DNA of 64,000 nt from Brachycybe producta (GCA_036925085.1 JAUPFP010000110.1:186001-250000); one strand, 5' to 3'; counted from the first letter of the stretch, positions 44,321 to 57,235 are shown. The notes: generated by a model from the sequence alone, not told the origin. Made by a program: numbers and translations.

Positions 44321-45892
44321 AGTGTCAATATGCCTTTATTATGATTGGTTTAGTTTAGCCATTTTGTATATTGCCAAAACGTGATGTTTTCTGAAAATGT
44401 AGTAATGTCTTACTGAATCTACATATTAATAAATTGACTATAGTCAATCTGAAAAATAACGTGATTTTTCAATTAGAAAAAAAAAAGAATTGCTAAAATG
44501 AATTAATTAAAATGACTCACTGCAATACATTAAATAGTATAAAGATTGATAAGTTAATTAATTTGGTTGCTTGATTAAATTTAGTTTAAAACTGTTTTTT
44601 TAATTATTAAAATCCTGTCGACAACAAGGTTATGAAGGACTCATTGTTATTGATTATTAAAATTGTTAAATGTAAATAATTAAATAATTTTAACTGATTT
44701 CCTTAAATACATTCGATCAGTCCTAAAAAAAAAACGGATATTTTTTTAATCTTTGGTACACGGAGAATCGATTCTTGATTTTTTAAATTGATCGATCTAC
44801 AATCAGCATATGTAATATTTTACAAGAACAAAATTTGACGTTTTGACGTGACGCGATCGTTTGAAGGTGTCAACAGTGATTTATTTTCGTCTGTTTATTG
44901 TTTTATCAGTTTTGTTTCTATTGGTTTCAACTTTCAAGTGCAATAAAGAGTTAACTTTTTTTTTTGATGGTGGTTATAGATTATAGTTAACTTAGTTGAC
45001 AATTAAAGTTGCCAGTGTCTCTGAAAGCGATTTCCAAAGTAAGTTTATGCATTGCCTTCTCCTTCTATAAGCCTTCTTATATAGATATAGAGGCTATGGC
45101 ACAGAATAAAAAGTTCTCTTTATTCTGTGGCTATGGTTTGTGTTACAATGTTAAAGGGGGGGGGGGAATTCGCACGTGGACGCCCTTTATAGTTGTCATG
45201 GCAACCAACTGACAAGCGATTTTAGATATGACGATATCAGCTTCAAGTTTGTAAATGTTTTTCAATAATTTTCTCAAAAGTTACCTATATATGATATTTT
45301 ACACTTTTTAACAATTTTTTTCTAATTGGGAGTTCATTTTCTAATTTCACCACCCACATAATGTCACACATATATGTTATGGGCCTATGGTTAATACTTT
45401 AAATATGAACTTATGATTCCTTATTTACACTTTTTTTTTAATATCAATTGTGTAATATCTCTGAGGTATTTTGATACAGATTGGTATCAGAAGTGAGTCA
45501 TGTGATTGTCATTATTATGATTTTGTTATTACTTATTAGTAATTACTAGTTTTGCTTTTGTGATTACGTCACAAAATAGGGAATAAAAGTTTTATTCAGG
45601 GCTATTCTGTCAATTTCTATGATCAAATGAGATTATTATCACTTTCTATTAAACTGGTGACATATGGTGCCACAAATAAAAGTTCAAGTTTTGAAGTATT
45701 ACACCGTTGCCACATCAATTAATTGACATTTACTTGATGCTAGTGTACTAATATGTCTTTTACTCATATATACTGATCAATGATAGATACGCCATATTAG
45801 GTTAGGATTCGAAAAATAACGAAAAAAGCGGCGAAGATTTGAGTTTTCAAGATTCGCGGGATTCGAGACTAGCGTCTGGAGGCTTTAGTTTT
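44321..45892. other. AT-rich intergenic region
   Basis: Contains a short segment at 45009-45038 with an upstream AG and a perfect GTAAGT donor, possibly a 5' UTR exon of the next gene. A G-run lies at 45155-45166. No other gene is recognised. Confidence 0.4.
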
Positions 45893-46080
45893 TCCATAGC
45901 GCATGCGCATTCTCGGTTGGTTTGTATAGGAGAGTGATGGCAAGTGAAAACTACGGTGCCCCTTATAAGACGTGAGCAGTTTCCATTGGTCATCAATAGA
46001 TGGCGCTGCTAACGCAAATCTGCCATCACTTTCCTATACAAACCAACCGAGATGGCAATGCGCATGCGCTATGAAAAACA
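45893..46080. mobile_element. Foldback MITE with GCGCATGCGC ends
   Basis: CATAGCGCATGCGCATTCTC then GGTTGGTTTGTATAGGAGAG is inverted as CTTTCCTATACAAACCAACC then GCGCATGCGCTATG. The loop includes CCATTGGTCATCAATAGATG. Non-coding. Confidence 0.85.
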
Positions 46081-46332
46081 CTAAACTCCTGATGCTAGTG
46101 GATTCGAGTATTCGAATGGCCCATCCCTAATTTTAGTTGTTAATACTCGTGTTAAATGGTTCCCCTTTACAGGGCTGCACAACCCCTCCCCCCCAAAGCC
46201 AGTGGAGAATTCACCCCCCTCCTCCCCCCCTGTTTTTTTTTATAACTTTGAAAATATAATTTCAATTGGCCATAAGATGTGTTTGAAACAAAGTATTTAA
46301 ACTTTGTAAAACATGAATATTTTCCCTATTTC

Positions 46333-46400
46333 GCGAGCGTAGCGAGCGAGCAATTATTTTATAGTATACTCTTGTAATCAATTCCGGCGAGCGTAGCGAG
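46333..46400. repeat. CGAGCGTAGCGAGC motif pair
   Basis: The 14-mer CGAGCGTAGCGAGC occurs at about 46334 and about 46388 in an AT-rich background. The sequence is itself partly repetitive (GCGAGC). Origin unknown. Confidence 0.5.
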
Positions 46401-46666
46401 CAGTAGGAAAACAGCACTTGATGTATAACAGTGGCTGAAACACTACTTTCTTTTAAAATATAAATTAAATAATAAAATAATAAATTTGGATTTTTGCTCA
46501 TTCTGCTTTATAAAAATATTTTAATACAAAATTTCAATCCCCCCCCCCCCCAAAAAAAAGGCTGATGGCGAGTTGCTCACCAGACTATCCCCCTGTGGGC
46601 ACCCCTGCCCCGTTAGTTGTTTATTTAGTTGGATTGTTTTTTGTGCATTTTTATTTTCTTCTCCAG

Positions 46667-46754
46667 AGCACTTATAGAACAAAATAATGATCGTGTGTCA
46701 TCAAACGGTGATCAACCCAATTTAAAGTCATCGAGGGTGGATTCTCCTTCAAAA
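46667..46754 (+). other. Candidate upstream coding exon of the TTC3-like gene
   Basis: Flanked by a good acceptor (TTTTCTTCTCCAG) and a GTACTA donor, open, and in phase 0 with the next exon. The 24 nt between acceptor 47612-47613 and ATG 47638 are also open in that frame. The translation would be ALIEQNNDRVSSNGDQPNLK and onward. It needs one base from an earlier exon that I could not locate, so the true start of the protein may be upstream of 47638. Confidence 0.45.
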
Positions 46755-47370
46755 GTACTAATTTTGATCAGGGATACGTCAACGTATTATACTGTATATA
46801 AATTGTATGAAACATAAAACCTATTATAAAATTACAAATTTAATTTAATGTCTATAAAATATGAAATCCCACTCATTGAATCAAGTTAAATAAAAACAAA
46901 CTTGATACAATGAGTGAGAGCTGGCAGAAAAAAAGTACTAAACATTCCAGCGCCCACAACTATGCTGGAAAGTATTTTTTTTTTCGAACTGGTATTATGT
47001 TCATTTTGCAATAAGGAATAGGCTCTCTCCAAAGATCACGTTATTAAAGTGCAACATTATCAACATTCTGATGAGTATTAATGTGCATAAATATTTCAAA
47101 TGACAGTTACATTTAAATTTTAAAATGTTTATAATTTTTCTTTTCAGCCCCTTTTTTGTTTTTGCAATTTTCCATATTTTTCCATTGCAAATTTGGAACT
47201 GTTTTTTTTAAAGAAACATTTTCTTTTGAACATTTAAAAAATCTTGTAATTTTGTTTTATTGTTTACTATTTGTATTGACTATTTGTTGTATTTACTATT
47301 TGTTCATTTTTAGTTTTATACGTTTGGTTGTATACGTACACCAAAATAATAGTTTTATACGACATGTATT

Positions 47371-47522
47371 AAGCCTAGTACAAACCTGAATTCTTTGTTG
47401 CGATACTTTGTTTCGGAGCTCCTCCGATACAATGTTGTGGAGAAGAATCGCAACTGACCCGATTCAGACCCACAACATTGTATCGTAACAAAGAAACCTG
47501 GTGTGTAATACTCTTAATTATT
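47371..47522. mobile_element. Small TIR element
   Basis: TTAAGCCTAGTACAAACCTG and TTTGTTGCGATAC are answered by GTATCGTAACAAAG and CCTGGTGTGTAATACTCTTAA. The CTAGTACA-ACCTG end resembles R1. An inner pair, GATACAATGTTGTGG / CCACAACATTGTATC, is perfect. Confidence 0.7.
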
Positions 47523-47637
47523 TGGGATAAAACCACGTATAACACCTACACATCCCTGCTTTTGATTTTAGTCTATTGCGATTAATTAATTTAATTTTTC
47601 CATTTTTTTTTAGCAATCTGTTAAAACGAAAGCAAAA

Positions 47638-50600
47638 ATGACTACTCAGTCAGCACGAAAAGTCAACACTAAACACAAAAAGATTGCTGACAGTGACAGA
47701 AGTGATGAAACGCCAAAAGAGGAGCTCTGCGACTTTTTCACTATTTATCAGAAATATTTGCATGATGGTTCTGATTTATTAATTAAGTCTGTTTATAAGT
47801 CAGCTGTTCAGAATTATTCAATGGCACTTGAATTGCTTCGTAGTAAAGGATCGAAGGTTTTTTTAATTTCTTGTGTACTTTGCCATTTACTTATTATTTA
47901 GGTATTTGCATTCGTTAGGTTTTGAAGTTATCGCATATTGACGTCATTTTACTCAAGTATTGTTATGGGAAAGCCTGTATCGAACGGAGGACTCACGAGG
48001 TAGTCTTATAATTCTCAGCATTGAAGTGTTTTAACAAGTAATTTATGCGTTTTAAGTTCATGGTTATATGTACGGTAACCTCTCTGGAACCATTGCTCAA
48101 TACTTATCATTAGGGTCAACGGTTTCATGCCCTAAAAATCAAAGAAATATGCATGCAAATATGCTGTCATAAATCCTAAAATATGCACTGCTGGATATCA
48201 TTTGCACAATCATTTTTTTTTTGGGGATTGCAATACGCAACAAAAAGCAATCTCAAATTTTCAAATTTAAAATTATGCAGATTGTTATGGAGTAGAGCTT
48301 TTATACTTCGAGAAAGTACGTTCTACATCAGAAATAGACAAACTGATATTTTCATTAAAATTTTCACCATTCAAAACGGCACAAATCTTCTGAAGCTCTT
48401 TATAGCTTTTATTTTTTGTAATACAGTTGACAATTTCTTTGTTGCTTCTTTGGAAGCATTCCCAGTAGCACATTTTAAATTGTCTTGCAGTTCTTGAATG
48501 ACTGAAAATTTGTTCAATTTCTTGAACTAAAATAGAAAAATTCTAATTTTTCTAGAAAAAAAGTGTTAAATATGCCATTAACATGTAAAATTAGCAAAAT
48601 ATGCATGCAAAATACAATGCAATGCAAATACATGCAACATATGCAATTATATGCAAAATAAAACTAGTGTTATTCGACTTCATATCACATGAATCGTGCT
48701 TAAATCTGACACAGCATGAAATATTAAGTAGCAAAAAGAATATGCATTTTCATAAAACCGTTGGCCCTACTTATCATGCATAATTCTTAGCCAGATCAGC
48801 TTTTTAACTAACAAAGCTGTGACTATAGGCCACGATCAACTTTGTACACAAGGTTTAGTGAAAAACTGGCTGCCCAACTTATTTTATTTAGTTGGCGATC
48901 AGGTTGATGATGGTAATGGTTAATAATTTGTCTTTATTTGTAATGTTTAGCATGTTCGCATTGGCATTGAGATGTTTGAAGAAATCATCATTGAGAACTG
49001 TATGTCTTTTCCTATGGCTTATTACGGAAAGGGTCTTGCTTTATATCGACTAAACAAGTATATGGCTTTTATGTTGCAGTGTGTCACGTTTTGTTTCTAA
49101 AGTTTTGCTTTTTTTTACACCCAAATTGTTGAAGATTTTCAGAAGCTCTCGTTCCTTTCGAGAAATGCCTTAAGATCATTAATAAATGTATTCATTTTGA
49201 GGCTTATCTTTACCCTGGTCTTCCTACTGAAGTTATTACTGAAAGCTATAAAGATAAACTAAAGGTTTGCTTACATTTATTAAATTATTACATTTTTTTT
49301 TGTTTTGTTAGAAAAATGAGTTTATTAAATTTTTTCTTAAAAAGGAACTTGTGGAAGTTTTGATCGTGACCTGTAGGACTCCACCTGTGCCAGACGGCAT
49401 TTGTTTCTACACGAAATGTGCCTTTTCTTCAAAGATCTACTGTAATGACGTCGAATTTCTTGGCTACAGTCGCCTGGCATGCCTTGATAAATGCCATGTC
49501 GAGTTTCATCCGATCTGTTGGAAGGGATTCGTAAAAATGAACAACATTCACGGCGATGAAGTGGTTACAATGTTATGTTTGTTATTCTTTTATTGCAATT
49601 GGTGTTGTTTTTAGGATGTCCTCGGTCGATCTTGTTTCACTCCTGATTGCAAATCGTTTATTTCTAAATTGGAATTTATTGGACCAGATAGTCTTGTTAG
49701 AAAAATGGTTCGACATTTTTTTATGTCCAGTTATCAGCCCTTAACTTATTAATTTTTATGGTTTTGTAGTTAGAGGAGCCAATCGAATCAAAGCACAAGC
49801 ATTCAAAGAATCTTCCAAAACATAAGAACAAGCCGTAAGGCGCATGATGTGATTAATTTTTTTTATTTTGTTTTACTGTTTATTTTGTGCTTGTTTCTCA
49901 ATCGAAAGGTTGCAGACGAAAACAACGAAGCAAATCATTAAGAAACGTAATCGTGCTGAATCAGCGTCGTCAAATATAAGTGATATTCAAGAGGTATTAT
50001 TTTTTATTTCTTTTGTTCTGATTCAATATGTTTATTGTTATTTTTTCAGCAATGCAAAACTTCTCTGAGAAAAGAACAAGTGAAAAAGATTCCTAACTCT
50101 GCTTCAGACAATGTTAATCCTGACAGTGAGCTTCACGTTCTCAAACAGGCGGATGATAAAAAGCAGGCTACAAAGAAGCTCGTCTCCGTCTCCGACACAG
50201 AGAAACCGAACCAGATGATAGAAACATTGTTTACGTATACAAGGTGTGTCTAGAAATTAATGAGTCTGAATTGTTTTCTCAAAACTAGCAACACTGTAAA
50301 AATAAGGTTGCATCAGCTGAGAGCTACATCCCTACTGTACCTTCAGCGCAAGTTTCAACTTGATAACGTTAATGCGTGCGATTTTACGATCATTTGTGCG
50401 ACTTGTTTTGGTGATGCGTTACAAAAATGGAATGCAGTAATGTCCAGCAGTGTTATGCAATCAAATTCTATGGCAAACTTTAGGAAATGTTAAAACAGGC
50501 TTTTGAAAATCAAGTTTTATTCCTGGCACAGGTTTGTAGGTGGCACAATGCATTCTTAAATGTTCGTGTGACCATTGAAGATGAACCCTATTCTGCGTGA

Positions 50601-53600
50601 CCAAAAACTACATGAACTGATGAAAATGTGAAAAAAGTTTGAGGACTCTCATCAGATCTGATTGACATTTGACATTGAGAATGATTGGTAATGAATTAAA
50701 TTTGAATCACCAGACAATTCATGACATTTCGACCAAGGACTTGGGCATGTGAAAAACCTGCACAAAAAAACCCTGTCACACCACACTTTTTGCGAACGAG
50801 TTTTTGGCCAAAAAATATTTTCGTGGTGCCGCAGCTCCTTTACTCCCGTGACTCGAGTTCATTTGACTATTTCCTGTTTTCATAAATTAAAATCAAACTG
50901 TTGATAACATCCAAAAGGTCGTGACGGAAAAACAGTCAGATGAAGACTTTCAGTACTGTTTCCAGGAGTAGGAACAACATCTCTGTCAGTGTGCGACTTC
51001 CCAAGGGATTTATTTTGATTTACATAAAAGTTGATTTGTAATTAAGTTCATAATTATTTTTTTTTTTTTTGCAAAATCAGTCTCAGTACTTTCTAGGGTC
51101 ACCTCATAAGTTCATTGATCTAAAGTGAATCTGTGTGAAAGGAACGTTTTCAGTTTATTAACTTTTATAATTACATATTTTGTATTTCAGTTCTGTTTCG
51201 GAGGAACCTTCTAACGTTGCAAATGAAGCCACAATTGAATGCTCTAGTGTCAAATCAAATGAGTGTGGGGATTGGAAGAGAAATGTTTTGGAACATACGG
51301 AACAATATGTTATTGCAAATGATCCGGTTTTCATTAGTAGCCAAAGATTTCTGGACGAGATAAGTCCAGTTTTATCAAACGAGTTGAAAAATTGTTCCTC
51401 GTCATGTATGGACACTGATGGTAATAAATATGAAGAACGTTATGCATGCAACAAAGATGAGCTTCATTTAGACGATAACTGTAAAGTTCTGGATCATGAT
51501 TCAGAACTTTCCATAGAACTGCAGCCGCTTACAGACAATTTGACTGGTCTTCAAAAGAAAATTAGCATCGCGATTAAACAACAACAGGACCAGTTAGAAG
51601 AAGTTCAAGACATCAATGAAGTTCTTATTTTATTCTGTTTAATTGTCATGCGAATCTGTTTTATGATTTTATTATATTATTGCAGGCTTTACAGGTAAAA
51701 ATCAAGGAACTGGAGAACAAACGCGACATTCTTACAAAGGAATTAGCTTCAGAAAAACAAAATGCTAAACGAGAAATACTCGTATTACAAAAAAAGTGGG
51801 TTTCGTGCTTTTTATCTAGATGTTAAATAAACTTCGTTACAATAATCTTGAGTCTTTTTATGTAGGATTGTTGAGCAAGAAGCAGAAGCTAGAAAGATTT
51901 GGATGAACGAACATGACGTTTCAAACAGCGAGAAACGGCAACGTCTTAAGTTGGAAGGTGATATCGACACACTGAAGAATACTTTAGCAGCGATGGAGTC
52001 CAATAACAGTAATTTGGTTAAACAGAATCATGAACTTAAAGTGAGTTCAAAGTTTAAGTATTTGCAGAATAATTTCTCGTTTGTTAATGGTGACGTTTAA
52101 ACTTTTAGGAGCGTGTTAATTCACTAGAGGCTAAAGGATTACCAAAAATGCTTAAGGAAATGTCAACGCAACTGTCATATCCTCCTGGTTTTAATGGAAA
52201 TCATCCAGTTTATTCTTTTCCAAAATTAAAATCACCAGTAAATTACTTTGATCAAGTTTAAAAATTACATTTTGTCTTATGTATTTTTATGTATTTTTTT
52301 TTTTTTGCAAATCCTGTACAATGTTATCTGCAGTTAGTCCAACCCGTCCGTTCTTCATATGGTTTGTGTTTAGAAAGATTTAATTATTGAACTTGACATT
52401 AGCATTACTTTCATTGATCCCACGTTTGTATTGGCAATGATTTCAGTTATTTATTTATTCAGATAACAGCCCTTCACCTCTTGAAGCAACTAAAAAAGAA
52501 CCATCGACAGTTGTCAAAGCTTTTGAAGGATGTTCGTTCTCGTATGCTGTCAAAGCTAAAGTTCAATCGAAAGTGATAACAGTTGTCCTGTTTGTTAATT
52601 GTGTTTTTTTTTTAAATTTGTGAACTATCGCTGTTAGGTTCCACAGGTGCAGAAAACAGTGGGTGAGTCTGGTATCAATGGATGTTCCAAATTTGTTAAC
52701 AGAATATTCGAAGAGGTCAAAAAAAAATTTCCGAGAATCCACAAGTGAATAAGACCAGTTATTTTTTTATTTTTAGTCATTGTTTTGCATTTTGAAATTT
52801 GTATTATTGGCGTTTCATAATTTTAGAAGCGAGTTCCTTACTTATCTTCAGCTGGTCAGAATTAACACTAAAAACAGTTTGACTGGATTGAAGTTGAAAG
52901 TCATTGTATCTCGAGTTTGCAAAGAAGCTCAAGATTTAAATCTGGAAAGGGTTTGTTTTTCAGTTCATTATTTGTTATGTTGTTTTCTTGATACATGGCA
53001 GTGTGTTTTACATTGGCATACCATGTATGCAGACCATTTCATTAAGATTTAGACTCATCAAATTGTGTTTTAAAAGACAAATGTTTATTGAATACTCAGT
53101 CATAAATGACGTTATTTGTTTAGTTCATGAATCAAACTAAAGATACTTAGATTCAAATTCAATAAGAACACTTGGCACTTGAAGTTTGAAATTCCTGTTT
53201 TAATTCATACTCTTGAACAGGGTTGAAAAAGGTTCAAGTGCCAAGTTTTCTTTTTGAATTTTTGCATAAACATGTAACTAAACATATTGTTTTAGATGAC
53301 CAACTAACTTTCAAAACGAATGCAAAACCATGTTTTTTGTGATATTAGACTATACCTTGGCATACCGCCATGCGCACGCCTATGTTTTTTTTTTGTTAGT
53401 AGGCTATATTATGAGCATAAGTACTGTTTGTTCTTCTATTTTATTATTGCTGTTTAGGAAAAAGTAGCTCCTGAGTCTTCGTCAAATAAGTGTTCATACG
53501 TTCCTTCGTTTTGGACCGAAGTCATAGGCTCGAAAACTGGTGCAAAACCAAAGAAAAAGATCGTCGGAGAAGACGTTTGCTCAATTTGTCTTAGTGATAT

Positions 53601-53983
53601 TGTTGAGCGTGAGGCTCATTTCCTACAATGCAGTGCTCGTCATGTTTTCCACAAGATAGTAATCACCAAATTATTTTTTACTCATTTTTATTTTAACCTA
53701 TTATTAACTCATAATTTTGGGAAAGACATTTTTATAAATAACTTCTGAAACATTTTTAATCATATTTTCTGTTCTCATGTTAATTTTTTAAACCTTAACT
53801 TATATGTTGCTTAATTTCTTAATTATCTCTTTTCGACTGTTTTTCTAACTGAAACTCGCTTATTATTTTTATTTTCAGTGTATTCGTCAATGGTATTTTA
53901 AAGGTGAAAAGAGACCAAAGAGTTGTCCACTTTGTAGAGAGTTGGTTCCTTTACATGAGGAGTTCCCTTTGTTGAGTCACTAA
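47638..53983 (+). CDS. TTC3/DZIP3-like RING-H2 E3 ubiquitin ligase (19 exons)
   Basis: Predicted E3 ligase. Exons: 47638-47856, 47919-47999, 48951-49057, 49135-49264, 49345-49560, 49615-49707, 49770-49834, 49909-49993, 50050-50243, 51191-51620, 51686-51795, 51866-52040, 52109-52237, 52334-52361, 52463-52572, 52638-52744, 52827-52950, 53458-53658, 53879-53983. All phases fit, giving about 902 residues from this ATG. The order of parts is: TPR-like helices (YKSAVQNYSMALELL; YGKGLALYRLNKFSEALVPF), a Cys/His-rich segment (ACLDKCHVEFHPICWKGF, then CFTPDCKSF), a basic linker, an acidic serine-rich region, a coiled coil (about 51570-52040, ending VKQNHELK), and a C-terminal RING-H2 (CSICLSDIV, FLQC, RHVFHKICIRQW, CPLC). 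This matches TTC3/DZIP3 family architecture but is shorter than human TTC3 (over 2000 residues). Exon 14 is only 28 nt and intron 5 only 54 nt. The donor at 50244 lies inside a mariner terminal repeat. Confidence 0.75.
50240..51106 (+). mobile_element. Decayed mariner-family transposon in an intron
   Basis: 867 bp between TA dinucleotides (50238-50239 and 51107-51108). The end CAAGGTGTGTCTAGAAATTA and the inverse of the right end, TGAGGTGACCCTAGAAAGTA, match at 22 of 30 positions. The + strand still shows mariner transposase remnants: near 50480-50610 (AQVCRWHNAFLNVR, EDEP, TDENVKKV) and 50790-51010 (NEFLAKK, DYFLF, DEDFQYCFQE, GIYFD). It has many stops and the middle, including most of the catalytic DDD region, is gone. 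Confidence 0.85.
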
Positions 53984-54663
53984 GCTAATGCAAACGGCTT
54001 TTTGATTGATGGTTTTTTTAATAATTCAATGTTTTTCATAGCTCTGTGATGTTTTTTTTTTATAAAAAAAAAGTTCCTATTTCATAATCATGAAAAGTGT
54101 GATAATTGCAAATGTGCGTTTAATGTTTATTAGAATCATTTTAAACACTAAAAGTTGATTTTAATTTAGTCAATTTTATTAATGCTTGTTATAATATTTT
54201 TAATTTTTGTCATTATTTTTATTATTTTTTTTTCTTTCTGAAGTTCAATTTTGTTTTTTGCTTTAAGTTTCATAGCCATTCTTGCAAGTGGTTGGATTAT
54301 TAAAATGTGTTTTCACATCTTTAATGTAGTAGTCATTGTTATATATGGACAATTTTTCACAGGCTTTTGCCGATAATCAATTCTTCAGATTTCAACTTTA
54401 TAATTTGTGAATCTACAAATTAGTAAAAGAAATTCTTAAATTTCTATTGCAAAAAAATGTATATTGGACGAAACGAATTATTTTTCATAAAGCCATGAAA
54501 TTCTGAAAATTTGATGATAAATTCAAACAAATACGAAAAAAAAAAACTTCGATAAGAATTATTCTGTAACACCCTGTATTTCATCTTCTCTTAAAACCCA
54601 TAGCCTTGGGGTCTCTCGTACTCTTCCCTCTACCTGGGAGACCCCAAAGTACAGATCACATCC
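53984..54663. other. 3' flank of the TTC3-like gene
   Basis: AT-rich, probably including the 3' UTR. A short palindrome GGGGTCTC/GAGACCCC lies at about 54608-54646 just before the foldback element. No ORF of interest. Confidence 0.4.
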
Positions 54664-54868
54664 ACAGGCAGTTAGAAATCGGCGAAAACTTCTGTTGGCT
54701 CCGCCCTTGTTATGAGGACCGGCAACTTCTAATTGGTTTGTTGTGTGCTTCGACGTTGAAAAGGGCGGAGCATGTGACGTCAGACTACATAACCAACCAA
54801 TTAGAAGTTGCGTTCGTCATAACAAGGGCGGAGCCAACTGAAGTTCTCCCCGATTTCTAACTGCCTCA
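54664..54868. mobile_element. ACAGGC foldback element F5
   Basis: ACAGGCAGTTAGAAATCGGC to CGATTTCTAACTGCCT, with CTCCGCCC, CTAATTGGTTTGTTGTG, AAGGGCGGAGC and TGACGTCAGAC in the family order. No clear target duplication. Confidence 0.83.
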
Positions 54869-54982
54869 AGGCACAGTCCCTTGAGTTCGCAGTCTTTTAT
54901 GACATCATAGAAATATTTTATTGTCTATTTGTATGTAAAAAGGAAAACCTTTGTAAATATTTTTATTTGCAATAATATATGG

Positions 54983-55745
54983 AAGCCCGTTTGGGACATT
55001 TTGCACAATAATTTACGTTCAATAATATTGCGTGCGCGCTCAATAATATTGTGCACACGCACAATAATATTGCGCACACACACACACAAAAATATTCTGC
55101 ACACACGCTCAATAATATTGTGCGCACACGCTCAATAATATTGTGCACACGCACAATAATATTGCGCACACACACACACAAAAATATTCTGCACACACGC
55201 TCAATAATATTGTGTGCACACGCTCAATAATATTCTGCACACACGCTCAATAATATTGTGCGCACACGCTCAATAATATTGTGCGCACACGCTCAATAAT
55301 ATTGTGCACACACACACAATAATATTGCGCGCACGTTCAATATTATTGTGCACCCACACTCAATAATATTGTGCACCCACACACAATAATATTGTGCGCA
55401 CACACACAATAATATTGCGCGCACACTCAATAATATTGTGCACCCACACTCAATAATATTGTGCACCCACACACAATAATATTGTGCACACACACGCAAT
55501 AATATTGCGCGCACGTTCAATATTATTGTGCACACACGCTCAATAATATTGTGCGCACACACACAATAATATTGCGCGCACGTTCAATATTATTGTGCAC
55601 CCACACTCAATAATATTGTGCACCCACACACAATAATATTGTGCACACACACGCAATAATATTGCGCGCACGTTCAATATTATTGTGCACACACGCTCAA
55701 TAATATTGTGCGCGCACACACAATAAAATGTCCCATTTGGAGCAC
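54983..55745. mobile_element. TIR-bounded AATATT/GTGCGCAC tandem array
   Basis: The flanks CCCGTTTGGGACATTTTGCA and the inverse of AATGTCCCATTTGGAGCAC face each other across about 700 bp. The interior is some 30 units of 22-24 bp combining CAATAATATTG with GTGCRCAC or ACACAC. Some units appear inverted (CAATATTATTG). The ORFs here are repeat artefacts. The left arm of the giant palindrome starts inside the array. Confidence 0.88.
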
Positions 55746-56569
55746 CAGTGAGAAAGAAGTAATCGTGCACAATACCTTATTGGTCGAGAGAAATGGGGTG
55801 GGGTTTTCGTACTTGAAAGACGCTGCCCAGAATGACGACACAAGATGTCCGCCTAGTTTGACTGCTTTTCATAAAAGAGGGCGCGCCTATATATAAAAAC
55901 AATATTTAAATGAATTTTAGGTTACAACGCTCTTTATAATGTCGTTTATGCAAGGATACTACATAATAGCTTAGACTATCACCTTAGAAGAAGAATAGCA
56001 TTTATTGCTCGCTTCTCTTTGGTTGTTGAAAGTAATTGTAACTCATATTACTTGAGTTACTTTTTTTTTCACAAAAATAGGAGCAGAAATTATAAAATCG
56101 AAAAGGAGCGAAAGTTATTTTTATGAGTTTCGACATTCCAATCACTTTCATATCAAACTCAGTAAAAGCAAAGATCACAATAGTTAATTACAGCTGCAAT
56201 TTATTTTTCAAAATGCAAAATTTAATTGCTTTGTATAACGATGAAAACAATTTTTTTTTTCTGAAAATATATTCGTAATTATATATTAATTAATTATGCT
56301 TATAATTTCGGCAGAATTAAGAAGAAGAAAATAAGTAATAATTAGGATGTGTAGCTGCATATCTTTAAAACAAAGTCTCGTTTAAATTTGCTTTTGTTGT
56401 CTCTCTCGTAGTTTATAAATATTAGTTTAAAAAAAGAAATCCCTGTTAATTACCCTGTGATATATTTATTCTGCTAATTAGATTTGTGTTTAACGCGGAC
56501 AAAAAAAATGCAAATTTGAAATATTTTTCAAGTAGGATTTTAAAATTGAAAAACGGTTTTTTAACGTTT
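55746..56569. other. Non-coding part of the palindrome arm
   Basis: AT-rich sequence with no gene or internal repeat recognised. An ORF at 55708-55896 is mirrored at 63808-63996 only because the arms are identical. It has no recognisable domain. Confidence 0.5.
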
Positions 56570-57235
56570 TTTCTCCCGGTTTGAAGTCACATAATAATTA
56601 ATTGAAAAATAATTTCGCGAGCTAACCTTCTAAAAAGAAAACATTGTGAAGCCAGTAGATTAATGCATGTGCTAATTTTTGTGTGACTGTTCTAAGTCGT
56701 TTTTAATGGGAGTTCTTCAAATGTTTGGGTGACGGTTTTTTGGTCCTATGGGAATTAACATGGAGTTAAAAAAACGTAAGATTTTAAATGTTATTTAAAA
56801 ATAGAAAGCCCTTTTCAAATTTAGAAAAAGGAATAATCCTGAAGGCAATAAACACATGTAAGTACGTGCTAATTTTTCTGATTGCTCTAAATCATTTTTA
56901 ATGAGAGTTCTCTTAACTTTTGTTGGACGGTGTTTTAGTCCTATGGGACTTAACATGGAGTTAAAAAACGTACGATTTTAAACGTTATTAAAAAATAGAA
57001 GGACCTTTTCAAAATTTATAAAAAGGAAACATCGTGAAGCCAATACATGAATGTATGTGTTAATTATTTTGTTATTGTTCTAAATCAGTTTTAACGAGAG
57101 TTTTTCAAATGTTTGTGGGACGGTTTTTGATCCTATGGGATTTAACATGGGGTTGAAAAAACGAGCGACTTTGAACCTTGTTTAAAAATAGAAGGACCTT
57201 TTCAAAAATTATATAAATCGAGCACGTGAAGAACA
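56570..57235 (+). repeat. Diverged about 192-bp tandem repeat, three copies
   Basis: Landmarks recurring at about 192-bp spacing: GAGTTCTTCAAATGTTTG-like at 56709, 56903 and 57097; GGTCCTATGGGA-like and TTAACATGGAGTTAAAAAAC; AAAATAGAA then CCTTTTCAAA. Copies differ at many positions. Mirrored in the right arm at about 62469-63134. Confidence 0.85.

Noticed and set aside
48183..48497. 104-residue ORF between TTC3-like exons
   Set aside because: It is intronic. No domain is recognised and including it breaks the exon phase between 47999 and 48951.
55293..55770. Minus-strand ORFs rich in Cys/Val/Arg/Ile
   Set aside because: Translations of the AATATT/GTGCGCAC tandem array.
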